Assembly (NCBI RefSeq): GCF_043641665.1
Contig: NC_092201.1
Span: 5,799,501 to 5,863,500 of the forward strand
Length of the DNA stretch: 64,000 nucleotides
Reading direction: 5' to 3'
DNA from: Enoplosus armatus
Taxonomy: Eukaryota; Chordata; Actinopteri; Centrarchiformes; Enoplosidae
Shown here: positions 43,631-57,100 of the stretch, piece by piece
Layout: every line of letters begins with the position of its first letter
Numbering within the stretch: position 1 is the stretch's first letter
Translations under genes and position numbers: made by a program
Notes under the pieces: generated by a model
What the model was told of the DNA's origin: nothing
What the model saw: only the letters and a program-made list of their open reading frames with translations
Database searches by the model: none

Positions 43631-44566
43631 CTGTGCCTTATAATTGCATTACATTGCAACATTACCTCACATTATATCAAATGCATCTGCATTTATTATA
43701 TTTCTGCACTAATTTATTGTAGTTTTTCTTCAATTTATCACCCGTCTGTATGTGTGTGTTTGTGTGATTTATTGGAACAATCCCAAATCTCCTTTTTAAA
43801 GTATGTATCATGAAGGCAGACGAGAGTGTGCTTGTGTGCTGATTGGATTAGAAAAGATTTGTCCAGTACAGCAGGATATTGGAACGTTTAACATTTTAGA
43901 TTAATCCCAGAGGTTGTCTGGTTTTTCAATTTTATCTTCAGTGCTAAAGCTTTATATACTGTCCATGTCGCGTATAGAAATGTTCTATATAGAACGATGT
44001 ACAGCTGTCAACAGTGCACTTTTTTGTGTGTAGGCTGGTATTGTTTGTTACTGTATACCTTCATTTAGTCTTTTTCTGCCAATATGAACACGCTACAAAA
44101 CCCAGTTAGAAGTTGATGATAATATGCAATTGGGACACAGATTGTTTTGGGGAAAATGCCAGCAGTACCTGAAACCTAAGTACCTGAGCTGCCAATGAAA
44201 ACGCTTTCAAGAACTGCCTCAATTGGATGCCAATAATGCTTTAGAGTAGAATTATGTATCCAGTTGACTTAGACTGCGTTTCTGTCAGTATTTCACTGAA
44301 ACTAAAGGCTTAACTCCTGTTGATACACAGATGTGTGATTTATGTTTTTTTAAGGTCAACAAGACAGATTATATTTTTATATGAATGAGACTGTGCGTGT
44401 TTGTATCTTTGTTTGGATGCCTGAGGAGGAGATGTTTCTGAGAGAGTGTATTGCTTACGGTCACGTTTGTGTTGTGTTTTTTTTAATCTCCAGTGTTCTG
44501 TGTGTGAACTCCAGACAGTCCCCAGTGTCTGACTGGGCTGTAAATAGCCACGGGAAAGCCAGAGAG

Positions 44567-44568
<2 letters not shown>

Positions 44569-44612
<44 letters not shown>
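44569..44612 (+). repeat. (AC)n microsatellite
   Basis: About 22 units. Confidence 0.95.
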
Positions 44613-44615
<3 letters not shown>

Positions 44616-45316
44616 CATTCACACTCTTTGTGGACATTTTATTTTCAGCATCCAGAGATTTGGCTTCTGAGTAAAGCTCTCTCTCTCCCCATCCCTTTAT
44701 TCTCTCCTATACCATTTTTTGCTCTCTCCTCCCTTCACACAAAAAAATCACACTGGGATTCGGTTTCTAACAGTTTTATGATTTCTTAGGAGGTTTTTTT
44801 CCCCCTCTGAGAGTGTGTGTTTGTTTGCGTGTGTGGGTAATATACACAAGCTTTTTCACACAAACCTGCTCTCTTTGTGTGTTTTCCAGAATTGCTTTTC
44901 TTGTCTTACATGTGTGTTTGTGTTGACTTTGGTTTAGATACTATGACATGTCATTGGTATGAAATATTACACTAACATTGATAACATTACAGCCTTGAAA
45001 AAGTACATCTTAATGAAGGGGTGCCCTGATTTAATAAAACGACGTTGGGAACTACTCGGTCACCTACATCTAATGATGCTGAGTGCTGACAATGAGAGGG
45101 AGGAGAATTGAAACCTCTAATAGTATCAAACAGTCGTCAGCTCAGTTTCTTCTTCTTGTACTCCGACCCACCTGCCAATCACAGCACTGTTTCCCCTATC
45201 GGAAAGCTCAACTCAAACAGCTTGTCTAGTTTATCTCTAAATGCTCTTTCTCCATATAATTTATCACTTTAGGGATTAATAAAAATATAAGGAAAGTGGA
45301 AGGTAATTCCATTTTA

Positions 45317-45735
45317 AATACATTGTTTGACATTCTGGGAAATACACTTATTTGCTTTCTTGAGTTAAATGAGAAGATGGATATGATAGATAAGATCTGT
45401 CCATTAAATATGAAGCTTGCGCCAGGAGATGGTTAGCTTAGCTTAGCATAAAGACTGGAAGCAGCTAGCCTGGCTCCGTCCAAAGTTTAGAAATCCACCT
45501 ACCGGCACCTCACCAGTATATCGTCTGTTTAATCTGGACAAAAACCGAAGTGTAAAAAAGATAATTTGCAGTTTTATGTTCAGTTATATGCTGGACTATT
45601 TCTATAGCCACCTGTTTCCAGTCTTTATGCTAAGCTACGCTAACCGGTTGCTGGCTGTAGCTTTGTATTTCGCGTGTAGATATGGTATTGATCAGCTGAC
45701 ACACTCATTGTTTTTATCAGAACAAATAAGTACTA
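45317..45735. mobile_element. Foldback TTAA element, copy B
   Basis: Left end lies next to TTAA (45313-45316), with tttgacattctgggaaatac. Left arm ggttagcttagcttagcata, right arm tttatgctaagctacgctaa. The right terminus is degraded. Confidence 0.75.
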
Positions 45736-46394
45736 ACATGGTGAGCCTGTCCTGCTTGTTTCCAATTTAGCTTCACTTGTTTCTTAAAAACACAGTGAGC
45801 GTATTGAAATTCAGCAGAATAAACTCCCTGCGTATCACAAAATAACACTTCTTACGGGCAAATTCTTGAAATAGATTGATCCGAAATGGAAACAGTTGAA
45901 CTTATCTCAGCCCCACTGGGAGTTTAAGACTCAACATGAGATGAAATGACTTGTTAGGGTGAATACCTTAGCGCTGCAGAAACAGCTGATATTCATAGAG
46001 GAGGGTAAGGAACAGAGAGGGAGAGAGCGTAGAGAGTGATGCGGCGTTGCTGATCCAGAGATGGAGGGATGACAGAATCATTATGGTAATGCTCCCTCAG
46101 TTGCTCTCTTTCTTTCTCTCATTTCTAAACTAAAATCTGAACCCCAGATTGCCGTTTCCCAGGCTGCTCAGACAGCCATCGCAGGCATGCTGATAGTGAC
46201 TGGCATCCAGGCCATTTTCACAAATGAATGGAGCTTTCACAAATGATCTGTCACTCCTCCTCTCTATCTCTCCCTGTGCTCTCCTTGGTGTGATGGCACC
46301 AGGCCTCGGACACACACATTTAGAAACACACACACCCGCAACTACGCACGTCCCAACTGTCATCTGCCACCTCGACTCAGCGGGAGCAGTCAGC

Positions 46395-46575
46395 CTAGAT
46401 CTCCACGCTCTGCTTCATGAGGTGTGTTAGCTGGACGAGGGGGCGTCTGACCGTCTGTTACTGCCATGGAGGGCACTGGCCAGGGCAGCACCGGGCACCA
46501 GCAGGTCCCAGCGGGCGTCACCCTGCCTGCCCCTGACCAGAGACTCACTGCAAGGCTGCTCACGTGTCACAGACA
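46395..46575. other. GC-rich patch in AT-rich intron
   Basis: About 180 bp, markedly GC-richer than its surroundings, with short self-complementary words (ggccagggcag and ctgcctgcccc). No ORF of interest. It could be a regulatory element; this is only a compositional observation. Confidence 0.35.
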
Positions 46576-47775
46576 ATGTCCCTTTTACATACTGTACACT
46601 GATGAAACCTGTGCCTCAGTGGCATGATTAAAAACATTGAATATGTAAGTGCAAGTATGCTGTCACTTTTTCACGAAATCATCATTCAACAGAGACGTAA
46701 AACACGTTATTCATTCGCAGCCCGATTTCTTCCCAGATAGATTGGTTCATGCTTAGCTGTTCAACACGGCTCACAGGTTTTCTCCATTTTGTGTTCGCGT
46801 CAAGAACAACAAAAGCTTAGGTGGGGCATCAAGGCAAGCAGACAGTGCATTTTAGAATACATTATATGGCCTATTGCGCTTAAACACTGTAAATTTTCAG
46901 TTACACATAAATATTTTACCCGCTTCTGAACGGTAGTTTGAATTTTGAATAAAAAGTGACAGACCTAGTATGTATGCATGTGTGTTTGTGCATGTGTACA
47001 TATATGATTATGTGTATTCATGTTAGAATTATAGAAGCCATTCATAGAAGCCTCTCTTATGCATTTAGTTTTCAGTACACTAAACTTAGCTGTGTTACCT
47101 CAGACTGCACCATAATCTAGATATTATATTACTGAGACATATTACCAAACTTTAAATGACATTTGCAGTAACCGAGTTGTAGAAAAACAAAAAAAAACTA
47201 AAGAGAAAGTCCTCCAAAATCTTTCCGAGGACATTTTGGAGCTAATTTGGCATTATTAATAATTTTTTATAGACTTTAGAACGGCTTACCTGAGGCTACC
47301 TCAGGTTTGCTGCAGTGATTTTAAATGCCCTCCCACACTCAAGTTCTTCTTGACTCTTATGTAAGGATCTTTATGAACTTCCTTTGACCTCCCTCTTTTG
47401 GGGTTATGTTTTACCTTCCTTTTATTGTCAGTAATCTATATTTCTTCAATGTGTTTGTTTTTTGTTGCACTAAATAAAGATGTTTTTATGATTACAAACA
47501 TTTTCTAGTCAGCAGAATTCAACACACAAGAATGTATGACGTGTAGTCTGTCTGTCTGTGTGGGTGCATGTGGTGGAGCCCTTTGGCCTGCCCTGATAGA
47601 TGCACTTCTACCTGAATGCCCTCTTAGCTCAGTAGAGTATAATGGCTTCTCAGAGGTCGCGACCTCTCTAATGAGCAGCTAATTTGTTGATGCTGTTCCT
47701 CAGACTGTGATGTCACGACAGCAGACAGCCAGTTGTTCTGCTCTCCCGCCCCGAGGCTATGAGTTAGCATATTTA

Positions 47776-47779
<4 letters not shown>

Positions 47780-47809
<30 letters not shown>
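47780..47809 (+). repeat. (GT)n microsatellite
   Basis: About 15 units. Confidence 0.94.
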
Positions 47810-47814
<5 letters not shown>

Positions 47815-47967
47815 CCCCAGGAGCTGTTTCTGTCAGCAGTTATGTGTTAGTGTGGGAGACATGAAGTGTGGTAGTCAGCACTGATCCTTGTATAAAGATT
47901 ATACGGAATATGTAGTGTGTGGATGTCATGTGCTGTCTCTGATGCTGCAAATATCTGCACATACTCT

Positions 47968-48525
47968 AGGGCTGCCAACTACTATTTGTGATTATTTTCT
48001 CGATTAATTGTTTTGTCTTCAAAATGTCAGAAAGAATGCTGATCACAGTTTCCTAAAAGCCAAGGTGACATATTCAAATTGCTTGTTTTTTATGTAGGAC
48101 AAAGAATAGGAGCAAATTCTCACATTTGAGAAATTGTAACCATCCAATGAAAAATGACTCATACAACTAATTGATTAGCAAAAATAGTTGCTGATTGATT
48201 GTCTGTTGATCGACCAAACCAGTGGTTCCCAATCTGGGGGTAGGGACCCATCAAGGGGTCCCAAGATAAACCTGACGGTTCCTGAGACAATTAAAGGGAT
48301 AAGAAAGAAAAACATACATTTCTCAAAATTAGGACTTTTTTTCCAAATTTGTTTACTTCCACCTCCCATGAAATAATTTAAATGAAATAATCATGTCCAC
48401 AGTAAAGCCATAACCTGTGATTAGTGATTGCAAGTAGACCTTGCTTCATTTGGGTCTCACAAACCAAAAAGGATGGGAACCGCTGGACTAATCGATTAAT
48501 ATACTTATCGTTTTGGCTCCAATAA
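47968..48525 (+). repeat. Dispersed repeat family 3, copy 5 (interrupted by a hAT-like element)
   Basis: Best copy: gggctgccaactactatttg, tattttctcgattaattgtt, aattgcttgttttttatgta, and caactaattgattagcaaaa to 48220. It resumes after the insertion as gactaatcgattaatatact at 48486. Confidence 0.75.
48221..48485. mobile_element. Non-autonomous hAT-like element nested in family-3 repeat
   Basis: 265 bp with inverted ends CAGTGGTTCCCA and (reading the other strand) CAGCGGTTCCCA. Flanking 8-mers gaccaaac (48213-48220) and gactaatc (48486-48493) agree at 6 of 8 positions and fit a hAT-type 8-bp target duplication. Removing the element restores a continuous host repeat. No transposase. Confidence 0.8.
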
Positions 48526-50186
48526 GGAAGCAAATGTAAAGATGGTGAGCAGCAAAAGCTTCGAGACATTGCTGGCTGAAATCCTCATACTCCATATCCC
48601 CCTTACTCATATTTAACCTTGTTTTAGAGCTATAATGCATATGATTAACTTTAATTTAAGGTCAGGTGGCAACTCATTCCATTCAATTGCTGTATTCTCT
48701 TAATTGTTGGAAGATGTTGAAAATGTTTTAAATCCATAAAATAAGGAGCTTTTAAACTAGACAGTATGGCATTTTCTTTGGGAGTTGTTGTGTTTTTTAA
48801 AACTGTAATCACCCACAATTTACATTTCTTTTAGTACTCAAAGCATCAGTTCATTTGATCTCTATTTGTAAGGGGTTGTGTTTAATGAGACTGAGGTCTT
48901 GCATTAGTCAGACCTTTCTCGTTTGTTTGTTTTAGCTCTTTGGGAAATCTGTCTGAGGCTTTTGTCAGCTTTAAGTTAAGCGTGAACACAAACTCCAGAG
49001 AGAGTTTGTACCTTCAGTCATAGTTCAGGTTGGCATTCAAAACAAATAACCAGTAACTGACTTGGGACACACAAGGTGACTTTTGAGGTCAAAATTTAAA
49101 TTAAATGCGAAATCTGCTGTGAAACACATCAGTTTGCTGTTTTATTCAATCTGGTTGTGCTCCTTGAAGCCAATATGTAAGTGTAGAGAAAAGATACAGA
49201 TTTAAAAAACCACTGTGATACAGCGAAACCAAATGCCCACAATCCTTCACTGTTCCCCCACAATCCAAAGGCCTCTCCCTCTCTCCTCCTACTGTGGCGA
49301 TGGCCATGTGGGAGTTAAGTCACCACTCAGCCAAGGATTTATATCGATCTGTTATGGAGGAGTCCTCTCTGGCAGCTTCCCCTGTTGCCTATGAATCATC
49401 TGTGTAACTGTGTGGTGCATTGGCCTGCCTGGCACTGTAACACATAAAAAAAATAGGTTCAAAAAAGAAGGTGTGTTGGAGTTTTCCTGCACATAACTTC
49501 CCGCCCTCTCAAGTTCTCTCCTTTGTTAAAGCATTACTGTAACGCTGAGCATGAATAATCACTCTGTTGGCTGGTATGATGGCAACTTAACACTCTCATT
49601 AATTTCAGTGATAAAAGAATTGATAACTGTAATTTCACTATTCATGTCAATCAATATTTTACTTTGCGGGAGATAAAATGAATAGGGCCTTGACTTTCAT
49701 ATTGCCCCAAATATTTCTTTTAGTTTGATATGAAAGTGGTTTCGGTGTCATGTGGAGTTTTCACAGAGATGGAGATGTTTTGTTTACATCTGCACAAAGA
49801 TGTGTGCATACATGTCCTCGTGCACGAGATAAACAAAACAGGGACCGACTCAGAAAATTCCACAGGGAACTGTTAAGATTTAAGATCATGAGGAAGTTGG
49901 TTTCTTGTTTGTGCAGCATAGCTAAATGCAGCTTCACCATGTTTTGACTCCCCCCTAGCTGACTGCCCCATAAAGATCGCAAGGACTTGTTGGGTTCGGT
50001 AGTTGCATCAAAGATACACCATCTTGGTGTGTTGCTCTGCGCTGCGTTACTCTCCATCTCCCCCGCCTTCTCGCCCCCTGTCACTTTGTCATCCATGGCC
50101 CTCACACATCTGCCTGGTTGTGATAATAGCTACCCCTGTCAACAAGAAGCAGGGGAGGGCAGCAGAACGCCGAGGGGCCTCCACAG

Positions 50187-50188
<2 letters not shown>

Positions 50189-50251
<63 letters not shown>
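50189..50251 (+). repeat. (CA)n microsatellite, about 31 units
   Basis: Uninterrupted CA array in anks1b intron 1. Confidence 0.96.
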
Positions 50252-50256
<5 letters not shown>

Positions 50257-50754
50257 CAGTCAGACAACCTCAATTAAATTACAAAATGTGTTCCCCGGCC
50301 TGATGATTGCGGGATTGGTAAATGTTTGCCTGCTCAATGAACGCTTGGTTGCTGCCCGGAGCCGGAGAGTTAGTTAGCATGCAGGATGTTCATGGAAGGC
50401 TAAACAGACAAGTGGGAGAACGAAAGGAAGAGGAGGATGAGATGAGAAAAGAAAGAAGAGAGAGAGAGAAAGTGCAGCACAAGCTACCAGTTTGAAAGCA
50501 TCACAGCCCAATATCACCCACCACCTTCAGTCTTTCTCTCTTATTCTACAACACATTTTGAGGGATTTTCTTGACAAAACTACTGATATCAGTAATCAGA
50601 GCTGCTGAATCAGAAAGACTACCTTTTCTGCAGACTCACTGTAGACCACTTAAACTAAAATCATAGTAACACTGCGCAGAAAATGGCCATTTTAACAAAT
50701 CACTTACCTTATGTTCAGTTTTTCAGCCATGGCAGCAGCATCGCTCTAAGTCAG

Positions 50755-51085
50755 TTGGTCGGTCCACCACTTTGGTCCAGACTGAAATATCTCAACAACT
50801 ATTGGATGGATTGCCATGACATCTGGTACAGCCATTTATGTCCCCCTCAGGATAGACTGTAATAATATAATAACTTTGGTGAGCCCTTAACTTTCCATGT
50901 TGCATCATAATAAGGTCAATTTGAATTTGACATTTCCATCAACCACAGCTGTACTTTGTGTTTGGTGCTAATTATCAAATGTTAGCATGCTAACATGTTA
51001 AACTAAGATGATGAACATGGAAAACATTTTACCTGCTGAACATCAGCATGCTAGAATTGTCATTGTGAGCATGTTTGCATGCTAA
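50755..51085 (+). repeat. Dispersed repeat family 2, copy 4 (longest)
   Basis: Starts ggtccaccactttggtccag, then tcaacaactattggatggat. It extends into a segment with repeated gcatgctaa words (about 50980-51080), which suggests that the family is longer than the other copies show. Confidence 0.7.
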
Positions 51086-51342
51086 TGTAAGCATTTTGTT
51101 CTTAGTACTATTCCTTGGCTAAAACTAAAACACTTGGTTATGGTTAGGGAAAGACTAAAAATGTCTTGAGTGAATTTTAAATTTCTTCCAGGAATTGTCT
51201 AGAAAGATGTCCCACTATCTTAACACAAAATGTTCCAAAAAAGATTGTTCTGCTAGCCTCTGGAAGTTGACATTTGGCTAGTTGATTTGCAATAGAAATG
51301 GGATAAGTTATCTCATCTCCTCTGCAGATTAGTTCTCTAATT

Positions 51343-51490
51343 TTAAAGGGTATGTTGGATTTTTTTCAAGTTGGTTTTAATACAAGACACACATGCCCAT
51401 ATGTGTGTTGAAAGCAAGGAAACACAGTGACCAGTAACTCTTTTTAACATGTTAGTATTGTATTAAAAATCAAAAACCTATCCTTTAAGA
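51343..51490. mobile_element. Short TTAA-ended MITE-like repeat
   Basis: Begins ttaaagggtatgttggattt and ends aacctatcctttaa, so the ends are inverted versions of each other (TTAAAGG-TA) and include TTAA. About 145 bp, no coding capacity. Confidence 0.5.
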
Positions 51491-51656
51491 GGATGTTGCA
51501 TTGAACCATCTGAGACAGACATTTTTTGCAGTGTGTGAAATGTGTTAGTGATACCATCCATCTTCACTGCTTAGCGTCCCTGTGGGTCTTGCTGAGTCAC
51601 ATATTCCAGGTCATCTGAGTGTGTGAGAGAGACTGCCCGTGCCTTCGTACCTTCGT

Positions 51657-51658
<2 letters not shown>

Positions 51659-51704
<46 letters not shown>
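51659..51704 (+). repeat. (TG)n microsatellite
   Basis: About 22 units. Confidence 0.95.
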
Positions 51705-51707
<3 letters not shown>

Positions 51708-51899
51708 TGTGTGTATCTCATTCTTTTTAGTGAAAAGGTCTTTGGCGTCAGCTGTGATTTCCTGGCCTGATCTAAACCAGACAAACTAGACAGGCTGTAC
51801 TGTCTGCCCTGTGTCTCCCAGACAACCGCTGGGGGTGAAACTGAGGGGTCAGAGGGATAGGGCGACACAGGGTATGTGTGTCTGAGAAAGGGAGAGGGC

Positions 51900-51900
<1 letters not shown>

Positions 51901-51939
<39 letters not shown>
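51901..51939 (+). repeat. (GT)n microsatellite
   Basis: About 19 units. Confidence 0.95.
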
Positions 51940-51942
<3 letters not shown>

Positions 51943-52094
51943 GTCCAGAGGATGTTTTGCTGCTGATTCAGAGGCCCAATATAGAACAGAACACCCGTGC
52001 TTTTTGTATGCATTACTGCATGTGTGGTGTGTTTGTGCTCAGTTTTTAGCCGATCACAGTGTCGGTCAGTTAGTGGAGTACAGTGTGAAACATG

Positions 52095-52205
52095 TTTCGA
52101 ACTATTGGATGGATTACTACAAGATTTGGTAAAGACGTTCTTGGTCCCCAGAGAATGAAACCTAATGATCCCCTGAGTTTGTGGGGTCAAAATTTCCACT
52201 TAAAG
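52095..52205 (+). repeat. Dispersed repeat family 2, copy 5
   Basis: cgaactattggatggattac, cttggtccccagagaatgaa, and cctaatgatcccctgagttt. Truncated at the left. Confidence 0.65.
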
Positions 52206-52500
52206 ATAACATGGCTTTTGCTTTGACACCATACTTAGGCCAAACATTTTTTACTTCACTGGTTGTAGAGTTGTAACAACAGCTATAGTCTTTTAGTCTT
52301 GTCGTGCTCAGAAAGCAGAGGAGATAAAGCTGCAAGAACCAATACGTACCACTGATAACTGTCCATAAAATGAATGAGCTGAAGGTATTGAAAGAGAAAG
52401 ACTGTGGAGGAAATTATGAACCACATGATCTTAGTTACTGAGAATAACAGTAGAAAGTAGATAAAATGAGATAACTGAGAAATCTAATGACTGTTTTCCT

Positions 52501-52527
52501 GTGTGTGTGTGTGTGTGTGTGTGTGTG
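52501..52527 (+). repeat. (GT)n microsatellite
   Basis: About 13 units. Confidence 0.93.
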
Positions 52528-53611
52528 AGTTCATGGATGCACATTTTTTTTTACTGCATCCAGGTGTTGAATTACATAAGCCTGTCTGCCTGGGGTGGTG
52601 ACACAGCAGTTTTCTGTATGTGTGTGTGTGTGTTTATGTGTCCACTGGTCGCAGTATGTAGCCTGGAGCTGTAAAGCTGAGCCATGCAAGCCCTTTCTCT
52701 TTCTCTAACACAAACACAGGACATTTCCTCAGACATCTCTGCACCCACTCACATTCACTCAAGGCTGCACATTCCACATTTCCAACCCATCTTATACTGT
52801 AAGTCATAAGGAATCCAACATGTGCTGTAGGGGTTTGCCGCAGAGCCATGTGCAGCAGATGGAAGTGTATCATATGATATCGAGAATGCTCTTAATTCCA
52901 CGCAGGCCTTCCTTCAACATGACACACCGATGTGGGTTTGTCTATTATACTGTGCTGTTAATGCACTCCGGTCAGAAGTTTCTGACTCAGCATGTGTCTC
53001 AAATCCCAACATGGTCATGTTCATGTCATCAAACCTGGACGTACTGTAGTAACTGCCGCACTGCAAATTATCTGAAAAACTATTACACGCTGACTCAACA
53101 TTTGATCTAGTGGTCCGCGAGTGTAAATGCTTAAAATTGGCTTACTGCCTGTGCTCTTTACTGTAATTGAGATTTAAGATCCTATTAAATTAGATTATGA
53201 TGTGCTGATTCACAATCTCTCAAACACACACACAGCCAGGAGGTAAACAGCTAGAAATTGAATGAGAAAAATCAATAATATAAAAATCTAATTATGGAAA
53301 TACCATTTGCAGCACAAATATCCTGTAGTTGCAGTGTTTATTTTTTTGATATACTCTAAATAAAATGTAACTTAATAATTTTCCTAATTTTCTCCCCATT
53401 TTTCTTTTCAACTTTCATTCCTTGATGCATATTCTCAGCTGGCTTTCCCCCGAGAGGACCTTGTTTACTGTAAACTACTCTGATATGTGTCAGCAGGAAA
53501 CAGAACAACTTTTTTATGCACGTAAGAGCCGAAATTACTGGAACCCTATCGCCAGGCAAGAACACTGATAAACCAGGTAATTCTGCTAAACCTGGTAAAT
53601 ACGCCTATGTG

Positions 53612-54034
53612 CATGTTCTTGCTGAGAGTAACATGAGAAGATTGATACCGTTCACTAAATATGAAGCTGCAGCCAGGAGACGGTTAGCTTAACATAGAGA
53701 CTGTAAACAGGGGGAAACAGTTAGCCTGGCTTTGCCTTATGTACGTCTCTACTCCTGGCTGGGAAATAGTTCAACACTTAACTGCTCGTAAGAGGCATTT
53801 TGTCATTTTTATATTTAATTTACACATAATGTGTTAAGTAGCGAGCTTTAGAGACACTGGGTGGATGTTACTTATCATGCTTGGTATTTCTCTTTGTCTA
53901 CCTTTGGACAGAGCCACTCTTAATTCTAAGCTAAGGTGTAGCTTCATATTAAATGGACAGGTATGAGAGTGGTATCGATCTTATATCATGTAACAGTGGG
54001 CAAGCATAATTCCCCAAAATGTAGAACTATTCCT
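53612..54034. mobile_element. Foldback TTAA element, copy C
   Basis: Right end ccccaaaatgtagaactatt, then CCT abutting TTAA at 54035-54038. Left arm gagaagattgataccgttca and gagacggttagctta; right arm tgagagtggtatcgatctta. The left terminus is missing. Confidence 0.75.
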
Positions 54035-54110
54035 TTAAGGTTTGGCAAAGATTGTGGTCACTGTAAATAAATAGGCGTTAATTGCAGCTCTGTGAAAGGA
54101 TGCAAACTCT

Positions 54111-54125
54111 TAACCCTAACCCTAC
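54111..54125 (+). repeat. Short telomere-like motif
   Basis: TAACCCTAACCCTAC, two and a half hexamers, 77 bp downstream of foldback copy C. Confidence 0.6.
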
Positions 54126-57100
54126 CATACATTCTGGTAGTGACACGAGTAAGTGAACCAAGGCGGTAAACCCCGGATTGGCCTCTTTGCATGCTCGGCA
54201 GACCGAATATTAACAACTGTCACAGTGAGATGGTGTGAGAGTGCTGCTCGCAAGCGATCTGTAGTCAACACTGTGATTGATTATGTTTGTTGCTTAGGTT
54301 TAGCTGTCCCACATCAATCACTAATATAGACTTAATGCTATGTAAACAACTGCTCTAAAACCCCAGAGAAGTCACACATCCTTATCGTTCAAGTAGTTTC
54401 CCTTCTGGATAAAGCTCAGTCCATCGTAAAGATGAACAATTTTTCCTTCTTGGTCTGCTCCTGTGCTGCATATGAAGTAGGTCATACTGTATGTGCTCTG
54501 TATAAAGTACAGTATCGAGCTATCCATGTGTGTATGCATTTTTCATGAGCCTCGCTGTGCGTGTGAGGGAGGTTTGTGTGCTTCTGTGTGTGCGCTGCCT
54601 CTGTGTTTGAGCTAAGCAGGGACGTCTTCCCAGCAAATCCCTCTCAGTGTTTCTGTTCCTCTGTCGATAGTTAAAAAGGGCAGCGAGAGAAGAGAGTGAA
54701 TGGAGGAACGTTGGAGAGCCTGCAGGGCTATAGTGAACCCAGAGAGAGGATGATGGTGGGAGATAAATGAGAGGGGAAGTGAGAAGAGCTGGAGGTAGAG
54801 AGAGAGAGAGAAAGATGGAGGGAAACCCCCACGCCAAAGAGGACACACACAGACGCAGCTGCAGTTAGACTGCTTGACGAGGAGAATCGTAATGACTAAC
54901 CATAGACGACCTATGTGCTTTGATTCTTTGAGACATAACTGTGTGGGCATTTTAATCTCCAGCTCGGCTCACACTGACCAGCTTATCCTTGTGACAAGAA
55001 TGCTGAACAAATCTGAATGTTTACCAATTTAGGGACACAGATTTGTTATGTACAAGCATCTTAACAAACTTCAGTTTTACAAATTAGCAGATGAGATGAA
55101 AGTTTAATGATTCCTGTGGGGAAATTGGGGCACTGCAGCCGCAGAGGATAAAGTAGGGATATGAGTAGAATTTACTTTGTAGAATAAACTCTTTTTAAGA
55201 TCCAGAATTTATATTATTGAAGATAATAAATATATGTAATTATAACAAAAGCACATATTGAGAGTATTGCAACAGTAGATGAATTAATGGACAAAATATA
55301 TATTATAAATACATTGAAAGACACAGACACTAAACTATTGTGAATGTACAGCTATAGTTGAAACAGATTGTTTTTGCACTTTGGGGAGTCTCACTGTGGC
55401 TGCCCACTGGAGGAGAGCGTGTTGTAATCCGGGGGGGAAGGAGGGGAGAGTGGGGTCAGAGGGTGACTCAAATGGACCTTTGTCTGTCTGCATATTCAGG
55501 CTAAAATTACCCTGTTTATGTGATTTGCAGCATTCCTACAGGCATCAACACGACCACATGACAGGACGGAGAGTCTCAGTGCAGTGCTGTGAAGCCAAAC
55601 TAATCAGAGCCTACCGCAAACAGTTTTCTGCAGATTGATGAATTATTGTGGTTCATTCAATATCGGGCTCTCTAAAGATCTTTGCTTTCACTGTGTGAAG
55701 CTGAACAAAACATAATGACCACATATTCCTATATCTAGGTGTCAGGATAGGAAGCTGCCAGCATTTGCAATCTGCTTGGCCCCCAGCTAACACTTCGATT
55801 AGACTGTATTCAGATTGAGTTAAAACACTTAACATCAAGGAGTATTTTCATCAAGTCCAGTCATCTAAACCCTCTAAAGGTAAAGAGAGAACACAAAAAG
55901 GTGTACACAGATCAAACAGGTGGCAGGCAAGTTGTGTAGTGATAAACAAAAGAGCTATCAGGAAGCTCGAGCAATACAAACATCAGAAGAGGAAGTGACA
56001 TGCAGTGAAGCCAGACCAGGTGGAGACTTCAGCCCTTCAGTTTCTGCATGTTGAGAATGATTCACTTCAGAGATCAGTGTCATACTACACTACAGCTTGT
56101 TATTGAGCTTGCATCATTGCAGTGACTGTGAAAGCACCTCATAGCAGATGAGTATCAGCGTGGGAAACCTTCTGTCTACTCTCTAACCGGGGCCAAGTGG
56201 GCATTTCCCACGTTGTGGCCAAGTCTGTGCCTGTGTTTACGTGTGTGAGAGACTGAAAAAGAGAGAAAAAGATTAGAAACGAGAGAGACGCATGCAAATT
56301 GACTAAATTTGCCTTGAATTCCTGAAACCGAGTGAAAAGTTTCTTGGGGTTTTCTCTGCGCACATGGTTGATTTCCCTGTGTTTGTGGGTGCTTTGCGAT
56401 CCTCCATAAGAGTGCTTAAATGTCTCATAACCACAAGAGCGCGTTAAACACAGTAACAGCCATCTCTCTTTGATTCAGAGTGCTTCATAAATACCTTTTA
56501 GGCCTCGTACACCTCTCCTCTTACCAAGATTTACTGAAGCACGGGGACTGATAATGGCTTAATTCATGGAGTAATATGACCCTCTTTGCTTTCTCCCTTT
56601 GTCTTCACTTCTTTCTTACATAACTGTCCACTGCCTGTACAGACACACACACACTGTCAATGTATAATGTGAGTTTTTGTGTGTCACTAAAGGCCTTAAG
56701 TCATGCTTTGGTTTTTATGCACATTGCTGTAAGCACACAGTCTTGTTACGTTCTTAGTAACCGGTGAAATGACCCATTGAGATTGTTGAATCTGTTGTTT
56801 ATGAGCTCTGGATGATCACTGTTTTACAGGAAACATTTCCCTGCATCTACAGTGGCCTTTATGGTCTTTCCCTGGCATGTATTTATAGTATGTGTAAAAA
56901 CTGCAGGGCTGTTTGCATATATAATAACACAGCGTGCTCACTCTTTGTGTGCTCTGCATGACTTTTTCCACTCGATGTGGCTGGCCGTAGATTTATGTGT
57001 TGGTCCGTAATTGGCCCTTGTTTGTCTGCACCTTTTTTTCAGAGGCGTCTTCCTCCCTGTTAGTGAGGGGATTCGTAATGACGGGGCAGGCAGGCCGTGT

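Noticed and set aside
45001..45060. Another hAT-like end (ggggtgccctgatttaataaaa ... gttgggaactactcgg)
   Set aside because: Only one degenerate end is visible; too little to define an element.
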